Assembly (NCBI GenBank): GCA_034509755.1
Contig: CM067548.1
Coordinates: 12,848,018-12,912,017 of the forward strand
Reading direction: 5' to 3'
DNA length: 64,000 bases
DNA from: Anisodus tanguticus
Taxonomy: Eukaryota > Streptophyta > Magnoliopsida > Solanales > Solanaceae
A program made the translations under genes and the position numbers. The notes below the pieces were generated by a model. It had not been told where the DNA came from. It searched no databases and saw only the letters and a program-made list of their open reading frames with translations. Shown here piece by piece: positions 10,823-22,215 of this stretch. Within the stretch, counting starts at the first letter, position 1. Every line of letters begins with the position of its first letter.

Positions 10823-12929
10823 AAAGTCAGGAAAAGTTATCGCAAGTTACGTTCATAAGTGTACTGAAATTTGAATCAGATGTCACTAAGTTATTCTTCC
10901 AAAGGGACACGAGTCTAATTTCCAGCGCATTAAATCATTTGTCGATATGACATCGAAGTATGGAGATATTCACATTTTTACAAGACTGCGCAGGCAACCC
11001 CATTGGAACCCACTTGAGGAGTTTGAACGTCCACCTATTTAAAAGTGGTTGTAGGCTCATTTCATGTCATTTTTTACCATATCTCATTTCTCACAACATC
11101 TAAAGGCTCTCTAAGGGTTTCTACATGATCCAAAACTGAAATCAAAGGTAGATAACATAAATTCAATGTCAGGAATCTGTGGTGCTAGTAGATCATAGTT
11201 TCTCTTCATTTTTGTAGATTTAGAGGTTAACCCAAGTTGAATTAATATCATATTCGAAGCTGACTTAGTTGTTTGAGGTAATATTATACTATTTCTTCAT
11301 GTATTTGAGATCATTTGGGTCATAGCTAGATCATTTGATTGAGAACTTATGATATAAAGGTCAGAAATTGAGTTTGAGATATTGTAGTATGTTAAACTAT
11401 TTTAAGGTGTTGTCTTATTGTATTGAGGTAATAATTCTCCTCTCCTAGATGTATTAAAGTTTATATAAGTTATAGCTAAGTTGGTTGATGAAAAAAAGTA
11501 TGGAATTACCATCGGAAAACATATACAATTGTAGAGTTGCGGGTGGGCTATTTTGATGTTGTTATGATATAAGTGCTATTCTTGCTATGTTGAGGGACTG
11601 GAAACATGAATTCAAGTATGGATATTTATGTTTTTTTATGATTTTAAAAAGGAGAAAGGTGAGGCAAAACACTGTTTAGATAATCATATAGCTAGTTTGC
11701 CGCTCGTTGTTTTGTGTATTGTATGGTTGGGTTATTCTTGTATTGTTGAGGTTCTGGATATATGGATTAATAGTGGTATGTTATTGTTGATGATGTGACC
11801 TTGATGGAGGTGAAAGAAACATGGTATATACTGCCCGATTTGTTATAGAACGAGCTTGTTACTCACTCGTTAGTTGGTATGATTATCTTGTTGCTGCTAG
11901 TGTGGTTTTAATTATTGTGTCACTTGTTGGGGATGGTTTTGTTGTACAAGAAGGGTGGAGATGTTGATGTATTTTTTATTTATTATTGACGGTGATATGA
12001 GGACTAGAGAGGACTTAGGCAAAGATATTCGCCGTAGAATCTTATATAAAGCCGATTGTTGTTTGTCGGCTAATTGTTAAGTCCCTCATATTAATAGTAG
12101 TATTGTTTCTTCTTGTAGCTTGACTTTTGAAGGAGGCAGGTTCTTCCATCACCATGGAAAGGTCATCTTAGAGGTATGTAATGAATATTCCTTTCTTCAT
12201 TTGGCATGACTAATTAGAAGTGTACTAGATGAGAGAAAATCTTAAGAAGAACAATTATCGTAAGTACTCTATTCTTGTATTTGATGTCTGTATTACCTTA
12301 GACTGTGATATATGTTGTTGAGTTGGGAGTTATGTGTCTCATAAGTCAGCTCCTGAGTTCATTAGCATTTATTTGATTTGTTGTACGAGTACGTATCTTA
12401 AATAGTAAATGAACCATCTTGTAAGAGGTCTTATCAGTTGTGTCTCAAAATCCCTGTTGTGTGTGATAATTGTTGGCGTATAATAAAAGTCAAAAGTGGT
12501 AAGAGAGGAGTCGTAATGAGAAGTTCAACTTATATACTTGTTGGTCCTTGATCATTCCTAGTTGATTCCATTCCAAACCACTAAGTCCTCATTAGATGCT
12601 ACACTACTTGACATGATTTCATAGAGTATTTGGAAACGTTAATTGTCCTTATGACATAACAGTCCCAAAAGGCAAGTTGTAGTAAGAATTGGGTCACACA
12701 CTTGATAGTTGTTTAGTTGTCCACGTCGACTTCATTTGTAGTTATTACTTTTCTCGTTGAATATATGTGCACTTTTATTGAACTAGGAAGGTAATGAAAT
12801 TACTTAAGTTACATTACTTGTAAGTGATTGTATGTATCGTGTGTGGTCACTTCATAACAGAGCTTTAGTTGCATAATGTAATACACAGAGAAACTACTTG
12901 AATTAAGAGGAACAACTCGTTGGCCCTTG

Positions 12930-13085
12930 TGGTTTATTTGTTTGCTACAGAAGCCTAGTTGTTAACCACCGAGTTCTATTTTTTGGCTACAGAAGCCTAG
13001 TTGCTGACCACCGAGGTCTATTTGCATGATACAAAGCCTATTTGCTAGCCACTATGCCCTATTTGCCGTCCTTTGAGGCTTTTTT
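12930..13085. repeat. Degenerate 41-43 bp tandem repeat, about 3 units
   Basis: Units of the form TTTGCTACAGAAGCCTAGTT... ACCACCGAG start near 12941, 12984 and 13025, with a decayed partial fourth near 13050 (TTGCTAGCCACTATGCC). Copies diverge progressively. They sit in LTR K. Confidence 0.6.
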
Positions 13086-13655
13086 GTTTCCTTAACAGGG
13101 CTTATTTATGACATAAGAATCTTGTATTTGTAAATCACTTGCGAGTTGTTGTAGTAGAATACGTCAAAAAGGTAATAGTAGTTTCATAAGATGTAGCTTG
13201 TAGATGAGGGTTAGGTCCCTATGTAGTAGCTCTTACATTCCTATTTGCTTTCATTAGAAGTTTCTGCACTTACAGTTGTCATGTTATCTTCCTTGTGTAC
13301 TCAATACATTATTTCGTACTGACGTCCCTTTTGCTGGGGACGTTGCATGTCATGTTGCAGGTCCAGGTTCCAAAGATTGGCAAGCTTTCCTCTCACGCCC
13401 AAACCTAAACCTGAACGTAACATGCATCCGATGCTATGAACAACACCAGAAGCACTTTATAAATTAGTTAACATCTAATCTCTTTTTAATAATCTCATTA
13501 ATTATTCCAACAAGTATAACAACTAAATAAAATCATGATCACAATTATGAAATAATGTCAGCAGAATTCTAATATAGATACGTCGTCATAAACATGTGGC
13601 AAGACCCAACGAATCAACTAATGACTTCAACAACTACCCACAATACCAACGTATA

Positions 13656-14418
13656 TGATGTAATATTAAATGCGGAAGATAATTAAAACAACAAGAAATT
13701 AAACATAGAGAGGTAGACACAAGAGATGGATTCAAAAGAAACCCAAAGTATATGAAACTAAGGACCTCAATTGAATTAACCATACAAAAACACCTAAAAC
13801 TATTAAGATTACCTCAAGGGAACCAATGTCCCAAGCAACCAATCCTTTCAAACAAAGGAACAATCAATGGCTTAAACAAGCCCTCAAACACCCAAACTCT
13901 CAAAGGAGTATCAAAATATCTCAATTCAACATAATCTAAGTATTCAAAATGAAATAACTACTACTTATACTAGATAAGTTTGATATCTCAATTCAACATA
14001 ATCTATGTATTCAAAATGAAATAACTACTACTTATACTAGATAGAGAAAAGAAGACTAATGAGCTAGTACAATTCTACCCTTAATGATGTAAGGGCCTTG
14101 TTTGGCTAGTCTTCTTTGGATGAAATCTCCAATTTAAGGAATGGCCTCTTTTGCATGCATATCCACATCTTCACTCATCTACGTTCCTTCCCCCAAGCAA
14201 TCTTCCATACTTGGGATCCCCGGGATGGTGTCAAGGCATGCTCACGAGTTCCCATATCCATGTGTAACCCTTGTGTAGCCGTCCTTGGTGCATCATTTGT
14301 TGCCTTTTTGCATTCCCATGCAATCTTCCACACTTGGGACCCTCGGGTTGGCGCTAATGCATACTCACGAGTGCCTATCTTCATTTGCAACAATATTGAG
14401 GCATCGAGGATTGCATCA
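13656..14418 (-). repeat. B1 3' LTR
   Basis: It starts TGATGCAATCC at 14418 after the purine tract TTTCAAGAATGGGGGAA and ends at 13656. It differs from the B2/B3 LTRs in its U3, which carries a 123-bp direct duplication (CAATCTTCCAYACTTGGGA at 14198 and 14321). The 5' LTR has the same pair near 16526 and 16651, so the duplication predates insertion. The U5 end (TTAGTTTCATATACTTTGGG on minus) is shared with B2 and B3. Confidence 0.7.
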
Positions 14419-14423
14419 TTCCC

Positions 14424-16270
14424 CCATTCTTGAAAGAAATTTATCCTCAAATTTAAAGGGTCACCTACACACAACAACCAAGAAGACAAAATGCCACCAC
14501 TACATGGTTCATTAGTATTAGGGAGATCCGCGATGATCATCGCACAATGAAAATCATCATCAGCAAAAAAATAGTAGAGAAAAGTGTCTCTTAATTCAAC
14601 TTCAAGTTTAAAATCCGCATTAGGAACAAAAGCCTCATCACATGTAAAAGGAACCCCACAAGAAAACAATGTGGTGTGGAAAGCATCTATCAATGTCATA
14701 CCATCTATAACACCACCGGGGTAAAAAAGGAACAACACCCACACATCTTCAATAAGAACACAACCATATTCCCTATTAAGATCCATCTCATCATAAGATG
14801 CACCCCAAACACAAGCATGAGTGTCATCATAAGCAAACAAGTACTAGAGGAAGGTGCCACACAATGTAAAATCAAGTAGAAAATCATTAGGGAACACATA
14901 TGCCTCTTTACACAAATGTGAGACCTCACAAGAAGATAGTTTAGTAAGAAAAGTATCTAACAAAGCACTATCACTAATATCACTCTCCTCACTAGCATTT
15001 TTATCATAGAACTGATCAAATCCATAGAGGTCACTTAATTCAAGCCTAGCATGCATATAATTATCATAGATAAGTGGATAATCATAAAAAGGCTCACAGT
15101 TAAGTTCATTTGAGGAAATGTAATGACTAGTTGGGTTCCTCAAATAATCAAGAAAGTTAATTCCCCACTAAACTATAGATGCCACTTCTTTTGATTCTTT
15201 AAGAACATCAAAACGTTCCACCCCTATAATTGAATTACAATCCTTCAAGATGAGGGTTCTTTCTAAGGGAGGAGTGTCAATCTCCTATTGTGGGTTCCCA
15301 TAGATCTTGTAGCCCCCAAAATTGGCTATATTTTTAATATCAAAAAACATGCCACTATGCACATCCTCCTCGATAGTCACATCATCATCAAATAAGATAT
15401 TATCTTTAATGAAAAATCAATCAATTAATTATGAAGAATTTAAACATCTAAGGTCTTCATGGCTATCTACACGACACACATCACCACCACAATCTTGGAA
15501 CTCATCACTTAACACAAAGACAGGACCAAGAGACTTAGTTTTACATTTATAAAATAAGGGTGGGGTGTCACACTCATTCAAATGATAAACTACAACCACA
15601 TCTCCAATAATCAGAGGTTCATTAATCACATCACAAAATTCGTCGACTAGTGGACTAACAATACACTCAAGTTGATCACATGATAATGTATCTTCATTCA
15701 AAGCACAAGTGTCAACACTAGATGGACACAAATCAATCTTTCAAGAAAATTAATTCGGTCATCAAAAGTATCAACTAGTGTAGAAGTACTTTCAACAATG
15801 ACATTATCATCACATGGTAAAGAATCATTTAGCTCAAACAAATACAAGCTACTACTCACCCTCACATCACAAACTTGTTCATTCAAAGAGTCGGAAGTGT
15901 TGAGTTTATCTATTGCACCTTGAAGTTCACAAGAAGAATCATCTTTACCTTGACCAACAACTTGTAGGTTCACTTCACCAAGTGGAAAAGTGGTCTTGGC
16001 CTCCATTCTCTCTTCCAAGAATGGGAGTTCTTCACGTGAAGACTCCTTTAGAAGTTCATTTTCATGAGTACCTACAAAATCTTCTTCAAAATAAGATGAA
16101 GAAGTAGAAAGGTTAGTTTGATTGTGTGGATACTCCCTCACATCACTCCGCGCATCCTCTCCTTTATCCACTCTGGAGTTTTCACTTTTCTCTCTCATAA
16201 TTCTCTAAATCTTTTGTCTCTCGAGTTCCTTAGACCTCTTGGTTCCACACAAAGTGTTTTTCTTTTGCAC
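14424..16270 (-). pseudogene. Unknown acidic, Cys-rich ORF of family B (B1 copy, 3' part)
   Basis: Open in several minus-strand pieces (16198-15698, 15731-15429, 15143-14844, 14840-14424) separated by stops or frame changes. In order: HNQTNLSTSSSYFEEDFVGT, SSCELQGAIDKLNTSDSLNE, QVCDVRVSSSLYLFELNDSL, DQLECIVSPLVDEFCDVINE, a block starting MFAYDDTHACVWGAS and ending LFYPGGVIDG, and finally SSWLLCVGDPLNLRINFFQE over the polypurine tract. The same blocks occur in B2 and B3. No polymerase, integrase or zinc-finger motif is seen. Only the last motif resembles a gypsy polyprotein tail. Function unknown. Confidence 0.6.
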
Positions 16271-16747
16271 CAAGTGGAAGAGTACGGTAATCTATATCTT
16301 CAAAATGAAATACCTCAATTCAACATAATCTATGTCTTCAAAATGAAATAACTACTACTTATACTATATAGGGAAGAGAAGACTAATGAGTTATTATAAT
16401 TATACCCTTAATAAAGTAAGGGCCTTGTTTGGCTAGTCTTCTTTTGATAAAATCTCTAATTTAAGGAATGGCCTCTTTTGCATGCATAACCACATCTTCA
16501 CTCATCTTCATTCCTTCCTCATAGGCAATCTTCCACACTTTGGATCCCAAAGATGGTGTTAAAGCATGCTCACAAATTCCCATCTCTATGTGTAACCCTT
16601 GTGTAGCCATCTTTGGTTCAACATTTGTTGTTTTTTTTCCATTCCCATGTAATCTTCCACACTTGGGACCCTTAGGTTGGCGCTGATGCATGCTCACTAG
16701 TGCATATTTTCATTCACAAGGATCTTGAGACAACAAGGATTGCATCA

Positions 16748-16844
16748 GTGTATCTAGGGAGCCTCTAAGATAATAGATAAAGAACAGTCTAAATTCACGA
16801 CTAAACTCGAAAACTAAAAATGACAACAACTATGATAGGGGTGT
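16748..16844. other. Short piece of C's LTR between B1 and B2
   Basis: 16748-16752 is the right target-site copy of B1 (GTGTA) and 16840-16844 the left target-site copy of B2 (GGGTG). The bases between belong to the LTR of element C. Confidence 0.6.
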
Positions 16845-18012
16845 GATACATTCTTGGTTTCCTTAAGATCATCTACGTGGAGGCAAGACCATGATACCCA
16901 AGATTCATAAGGGTTGCACATGAAGATGGATGTCCAAGAGCTTATTTTAGTGCAATCCCGAGGATTCTGAGGGTTGTTGATTGCATGGAAAGGTGAAATG
17001 ATAACATATGGTGAGGATAACACCATCTATGAATTAGAAATGGTGTCACAAGTTGAGTCTGCGGACCACAAATGGAGCAACGACATTACAGAAGCTGAAG
17101 GAACTGAAGGGCATTACCTGTGAATCGCAGATCATGCCACAGACCATGTCTGCGACTTACAAGTTGAGCAATAGACTGCAATAGGCCAGCATTTTGGTTA
17201 TTTTTGCAATCAAAGAGTATCAAGGTGTTCCATTTCATTCATTAGTTATTATTGAATATTGATATTGAATACTCTTGAGAGAGTTCTTGATATCTTAGTA
17301 CCAAGGTGTTCTTACTGAATCCATGTTGAATTTTTTTAGGAAAAGGGGGTTACTTGGGATTGCTTGCAATTCCCTTGAGGTCTTCTTCATAGGTTAGGTG
17401 CTTGTTCTTGGTTAATCAATTGAGATCCTTAGTTTCATATACTTTGGGTTGCTTTTAATTCCTTAGGTCATTTCATTCCTTAGTTATTGTTGAATATTGT
17501 TATTGAAAACTCTTGGTAGAGTTCTTGAGATCTTAGTACCAAGGTGTTCTTGGTGAATCCATATTGATCTTTTTTTAGGAAAAGGGGGTTACTTGTGATT
17601 GCTTGCAATTCTCTTAAGGTCTTCTTCATAGGTTAGGTGCTTGTTCTTGGTTAATCAATTAAGGTCCTTAGTTTCATATACTTTGGGTTACTTTTGACTC
17701 CTTAGGCCATTTCATTCCTTAGTTATTGTTGAATATTGATATTGAATACTCTTGTGAGAGTTCTTGAGAGCTTAGTACCATGGTGTTCTTGGAGAATCCA
17801 TGTTGATTTTTTTTAGGAAAAAGTGGTTACTTTGGATTGCTTGCAATTCCCTTGAGGTCTTCTTCATAGGTTAGGTGCTTGTTCTTGGTTAATCAATTGA
17901 GGTTCTTAGTTTCATATACTTTGGGTTGCTTTTGATTTATTTTCTTGTGTCTACCTCTTTATCTTTAAATTTATTGTTGTTCCTTTAAGTTTCCATAAAT
18001 TTGTATGTATCA
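16845..18012 (+). repeat. B2 5' LTR
   Basis: It starts TGATACATTCTTGG and ends TGTATGTATCA. Compared with the 3' LTR it lacks a block of about 50 bp that contains the TATA box (present at 21929), and it has three instead of one copy of a 239-bp unit. The 25-bp near-palindrome typical of this family is at 17021-17045. Confidence 0.8.
17231..17946 (+). repeat. Three tandem 239-bp units in the B2 5' LTR
   Basis: Each unit starts CATTTCATTCMTTAGTTATT (17231, 17469, 17708) and runs through TACCAAGGTGTTCTTGGTG and GGTTAGGTGCTTGTTCTTGG to TTTCATATACTTTGGGTT. Copies differ by scattered substitutions. The same sequence exists once in every other B LTR, so this is an amplification within one LTR. Confidence 0.85.
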
Positions 18013-18014
18013 AT

Positions 18015-18026
18015 TGGTATTATAGC
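18015..18026 (+). other. B2 primer binding site
   Basis: TGGTATTATAGC, two mismatches from the initiator Met-tRNA site TGGTATCAGAGC, 2 bp after the LTR end. The next bases (TTAGGC) match the intact site of B3. Confidence 0.7.
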
Positions 18027-19199
18027 TTAGGCTAGAGTTTTGTTTCTCCAATTCTCAATCCTAGCAACTTCTTATTTGAAAAATCACAATAAAATCTAAA
18101 AATTCCAAACAATAAAGTTGTTATTTAAATTGGGTGATTCTATTGATAGATTTGGACTTATAGATGTTGAATCTATCACATATCAAAATTTCAAGTGATG
18201 TGGGTTGATTTGAGCAATAACACCATTGGAGGACCTTCAACCTTGAAGAACAACAAGTTGGTCTATAGAAATTAGTGTCCTATTGACTTCAAAAGTTATT
18301 GGGTTTTGTTCTCCTTGTTGAGGGGAAGCTAGGTCTGAAATTTGAGCCAAATTGGAGTTGATTTGATACTAGTTGGAAATTTTAAGTGTTTTACAAAGTT
18401 CATCAAGTTCTTGTGAAGAAGAAGGCTAAAAAAGTGGTATTTGATCCAAAAACCCTAAGGAAAAAGTTGGAAAAGTATATTTGGCCATAAGATAGCAAAA
18501 ACCTGAAGAAGGTGTGACCAAGTCGTTAAAATAGTAGGGAATTATCAATAAGTTGTTTGCCAAATGAATCCCAAGGAATTTTGACGTGACCAATGATTTT
18601 GGGTGTAGTCACAAACTGCGAATTGCAAGTTGCATCACAGGTGGGACCTGTGAATCGCACTTGAATCGCAGACTACGACTGAGAATTTTGGATCTGTAGT
18701 TTGCATTTGCGAAATGCAAACTGTGTCACAATTTTCATCTGCGAAAAGAAAATTGTGTCACAGTTTTCATCTGTGAACCACAAACAGTGCACAAGTTTAG
18801 CAAATCACGTTTTTCAGGTTTTGTGATCTCTTTTTGTTTTCGAATCCATTTGTTTTCACTTATTTGATGCTCCAAACTTAATTATTAATTAGTTCTTGTG
18901 TCAGTATTTTCTTTTTGTGCTATTCCTTTTCGTTCTTTTCTCATTTTGCTTCGTAGTTAATTTCTTGTTTCAAGTCCGTTAGTTTTAATTGAGTTGTATG
19001 TTCTTCAAATTTACAATAATCCATTCCAACCAAGAACAACAATTATGCACCTTTGCGAAACCCTAGCCTAAGTGTAGATTAACATCGACCGACCCAATTT
19101 GTGAGGCAATTCAAAAGGTTTATAGCAAAAGTGTTTGTGAGTTTATTTTCGCTAGCTTAATGTGTTTGTTTGTTTTGTCAGTGTCTTCAAATAGGTGCC
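18027..19199 (+). other. B2 untranslated leader
   Basis: AT-rich leader with the run TTGTTTCTCCAATTCTCAAT, also found (with small changes) after the primer sites of B3, G and the G-related LTR at 49331. A cluster of CTGYGAATCGCA-like motifs lies at 18600-18790. No open frame of note. Confidence 0.6.
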
Positions 19200-21515
19200 A
19201 TGGTGAATCAAGGTGATGAAACACGTGTTCCCATCCGGGAACCTACAAGTGTTGATGTGATGAATGTTATTTCTTCTATTGGTAAACAAATGGATACCCT
19301 AGAGTACAAGATGAAAACCATAGAATATATGGTGAAACAACAAAGAGAGCTTAAAAGGAGATGTAGTCAAATGTTCGTGGGAGTAAGTGGGGTTATGGGA
19401 TTTCGTCTTGTGATTGATGCTTCCTATTTCCATAACTTCATTGCCTCTAATGTGGTTTATTGGTTGGTCTTACCTTGCTCGAGGAAGAAACACCCATATT
19501 ATGATAAAAAAAAGGCAATTGGGTTGATAAAGGGGTGAAGGTACCGTTCTCGTGTAGTGACTATAAAGAGGAAGTTTGGTGTGATATCATCCCTTTGGAA
19601 GGTTATGACTTATTTTTGGGATTTGATTAGTTTGAAAGTCATGGGTTAGCCGATGAAAGAGAGTGGCACAAGTACGTCGTGGATAAGTAAGGGAGACTTC
19701 TTTTCCCACCCTTTCCGCTTCAATAAGTGGCAAGTGATTCAAGACTACAAGGCTTTCCTTTCATGAAAACCTTGTCACCTAAATAAAAGGCATATGGTAC
19801 CCCTCGTGAAGCTACATTGAAACTTAGAGTGAAGGGTTCTCCTAGACCCATAAAGAAGGGAAAGCAAGACACCTTGTAAGAACATTCAGGACATTCCACA
19901 AGAAGGGGAGATTACCGTACCCTTCCATATGGTGAAATGGAAAAGACTCCTTGTGGAACCAAACGGTCTAATGAAATTGAGAGACAAAATATTGAGAGGA
20001 GTAAGGTAGTGCAAAGTGGCAACTGACGAGAGGAAAAAGGAGAGGTTGTGTGGAGTGATGTGAGGGAGTTGCCACAAATTCCATATAACCTCTCTACTTC
20101 TTCACCTTATTGTGAAGAATCTTTTGTAGGTACTCAAGGAAATGAGTCATTAAAGGAGTCTTCATGAAAAAAACTCCCGTGTTTGGAAGAGGGAGTGGAG
20201 GATAAGACCATTTATTCAATTGATCAAGTGAGCTTACCATCGGTAACTCTAGGTAAAGAAGATTATTCGTGTGAACTTCAAGGTATAATAGCTAAACTCA
20301 ACACTTCAAACCCTTTGAATGAACAAGTTTGTGATGTGAGTGTGAGTAGTTTCTTGTCTTTGTGTGAGCGTAATGATTCTTTACCATGTATTGATGATGT
20401 CATTGTTGAGAATGTCCATACACTAGTTGATCATTTTGATGACCAGTTGATTCTTCTTGCAAGGTCGATTTATGTCCACCTAGTAATGACACTTGTGATT
20501 TGGTTGATAGTACATTATCATGTGATAGGTCTGATCAAATGTTATTTGATTTAATTGTGGTAATCATGTTAGTGAACATTGTGAGCTTGACATGCTACCA
20601 ACTAGTGTTGATATTTGTGGTGATCAATTTGAGTGTATTGTAAATCCACAACTCGAGGTATCTTGTGATGTGCTTAATGAACCTAAGAATAATGATGATG
20701 TGGATATAGTTGATCGTTTGAATGAGTGTGACATCTCACCCTTGTTTGATGAATGTGTAAATGAGTCTTTTGATCTTGTCCTTGTGTCAAGTGATGAGGT
20801 CCAAGGATGCGTTGGTGATGTGTGTCATGTAGAACCTCATGTGGAGGAATGTTTTGAAAAAGAAGGTGATGCTTATTTCCAAATTTCTACTTCTTGAGTG
20901 TTCCAAATCCTTGTAGGATACTTGCTTGTGACCTTGAACTTAATTGTGATTCTACATGTATTGACACCATAGATGAAGTCATTCTAAGTCACACCTTTTT
21001 TACTATTTGTTTGCTTTTGATGACACTCATGATTGTATTGAGAGTGCATCGTATGTGAAGAAGGATCTACATAGGGCATATAGTTGTGTTGTTGACCAAG
21101 ATATGTGGGTTTTCTTCCTTTTCGACCCCGGTGGTGTTATCTATTTGTGTAATTTGGTCATAGTACTACTTCGAGGGTGGTATCATTTTGAAATTGAGGA
21201 TAATTTGTGTGTCGTGTCTATTAGAACCAATGTGATATTTCCTATTTTGTATTTTGAAAGCATTGGTTCCTCTATGATATCCTCATTTCATATTGTTTGG
21301 GATAGCCAAGTTCTTAGTGCTCTATGAGAGAGTTTGTTCTTCATAATAATGGTTGATACTTGGTTATATCACAAGAGTGTGCATACTTGGTATGTTAGTA
21401 GAGTAGGCTACTCTAGCACTAACCCTCATCATTTGAGGAGCTTATTGTTGCTTGACTTCCCTATGTTTTTTCAAGATTTAGATTCGACAACGAATCCTTT
21501 TCAAGAAGGGGAGAA
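19200..21515 (+). pseudogene. Unknown ORF of family B (B2 copy)
   Basis: It begins MVNQGDETRVPIREPTSVDV at 19200 with a short coiled coil (IGKQMDTLEYKMKTIEYMVK). Next, near 19549-19720, comes a retropepsin C-terminal remnant (YKEEVWCDIIPLEGYDLFLG, then WHKYVVDK). The B-specific part follows: YNLSTSSPYCEESFVGT, CELQGIIAKLNTSNPLNEQV, CDVSVSSFLSLCERNDSLPC, FECIVNPQLEVSCDVLNEP, MFAFDDTHDC...FDPGGVI, and a tail over the purine tract (TTNPFQEGEND). Several stops and shifts break it. The product is acidic and Cys-rich with no known fold visible. In an autonomous gypsy element the space after PR would hold RT, RNase H and integrase. Confidence 0.6.
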
Positions 21516-22210
21516 TGATTCATTCTTGGTTTCCTTAAGATCATCTACGTGGAGGCAAGACCATAATACCCAATCTTCACGAGGGTTGCATATGAAAATG
21601 GACGTCTGAGAGCCTACTTTAGTGAAATCCCAAGGATTCCGAGGGTTGATGATTGCATGAAAGGTGAAAGGACAACATATGGTGAGGATAACACCATCTG
21701 CGAATCATATATGGTGTCACAGGTTGAGTCTGCGGACCATAGATGGAGCAAGGACATCACAGAAGCTGAAGGAACTGAAGGGTATCACCTGTGAATCGTA
21801 GATCATAACACAGACCATGTCTGCGATTTGCAAGTTCACCAGCAGACTGCAATAGGCCAGCATTTTGGTTATTTTTGCAATCCAAGAGTGTCACTTTTGG
21901 GCCTCTTGTATAATAATTTAGTCCTACACTATAAATATGGCACTTAGGCCATTTCATTCCTTAGTTATTGTTGAATATTAATATCGAATATTCTTGTGAG
22001 AGTTGTTGAGAGATTAGTACCAAGGTGTTCTTGGTGAATCCATGTAGCTCTTTTTTTAGGAATAAGGGGTTACTTGGGATTGCTTGTAGTTCCCTTGAGG
22101 TCCTTAGTTTCATATACTTTGGGTTGATTTTGATTCCATTTCTTGTGTCTACCTCTTTATCTTTCAATTTATTCTGGTTTCTTTTCTATTATGCAATTTT
22201 ATATGTATTA
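21516..22210 (+). repeat. B2 3' LTR
   Basis: Preceded by the purine tract TTTTCAAGAAGGGGAGAA. It starts TGATTCATTCTTGG and ends TGTATTA (CA mutated to TA). It has a TATA box (CTATAAATATGG, 21929-21940), the near-palindrome at 21692-21716, one copy of the 239-bp unit, and lacks about 45 bp of that unit. Confidence 0.8.
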
Positions 22211-22215
22211 GGGTG

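Larger units (their letters stand above)
10654..13390 (+). mobile_element. Truncated long LTR (K), same broad family as LTR F
   Basis: The right part shares landmarks with solo LTR F (33289-37927): ACGTCCCTTTTG at 13321 matches 37500, and GTTGCAGGT / ATTGCAGGT follows about 35-40 bp later in both. Middle segments also match loosely (near 11835 against 34360). A start at TGTTATAACTTGTACTT (10654) is a guess by analogy with F (TGTAACACCTCGTACTT). The right end is cut where element C begins at 13391. A candidate TATA (CCTATTTAAAAG) is near 11033. No coding frame is present. Confidence 0.5.
13656..16747 (-). mobile_element. B1: deleted copy of non-autonomous LTR family B
   Basis: Minus-strand copy. 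Its 3' LTR is 13656-14418 (763 bp, starting TGATGCAATCC, ending TTACATCA). Its 5' LTR starts at 16747 (TGATGCAATCC) but is cut near 16290, where it jumps straight into the middle of the internal region, so primer site, leader and first half of the ORF are gone. Flanks are GTATA (13651-13655) and GTGTA (16748-16752), a target duplication with one mismatch. It lies in the LTR of element C. Confidence 0.75.
16845..22210 (+). mobile_element. B2: full-length copy of non-autonomous LTR family B
   Basis: A complete element with both LTRs, primer site, leader, internal ORF and polypurine tract. It is flanked by identical 5-bp target duplications GGGTG (16840-16844 and 22211-22215). The 5' LTR is 16845-18012 (1168 bp) and the 3' LTR 21516-22210 (695 bp). 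Most of the difference is two extra copies of a 239-bp unit in the 5' LTR, partly offset by losses. Internal length is about 3.5 kb. No RT, RNase H or integrase is recognisable, so it must have been mobilised in trans. It is inserted in the LTR of element C. Confidence 0.85.
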
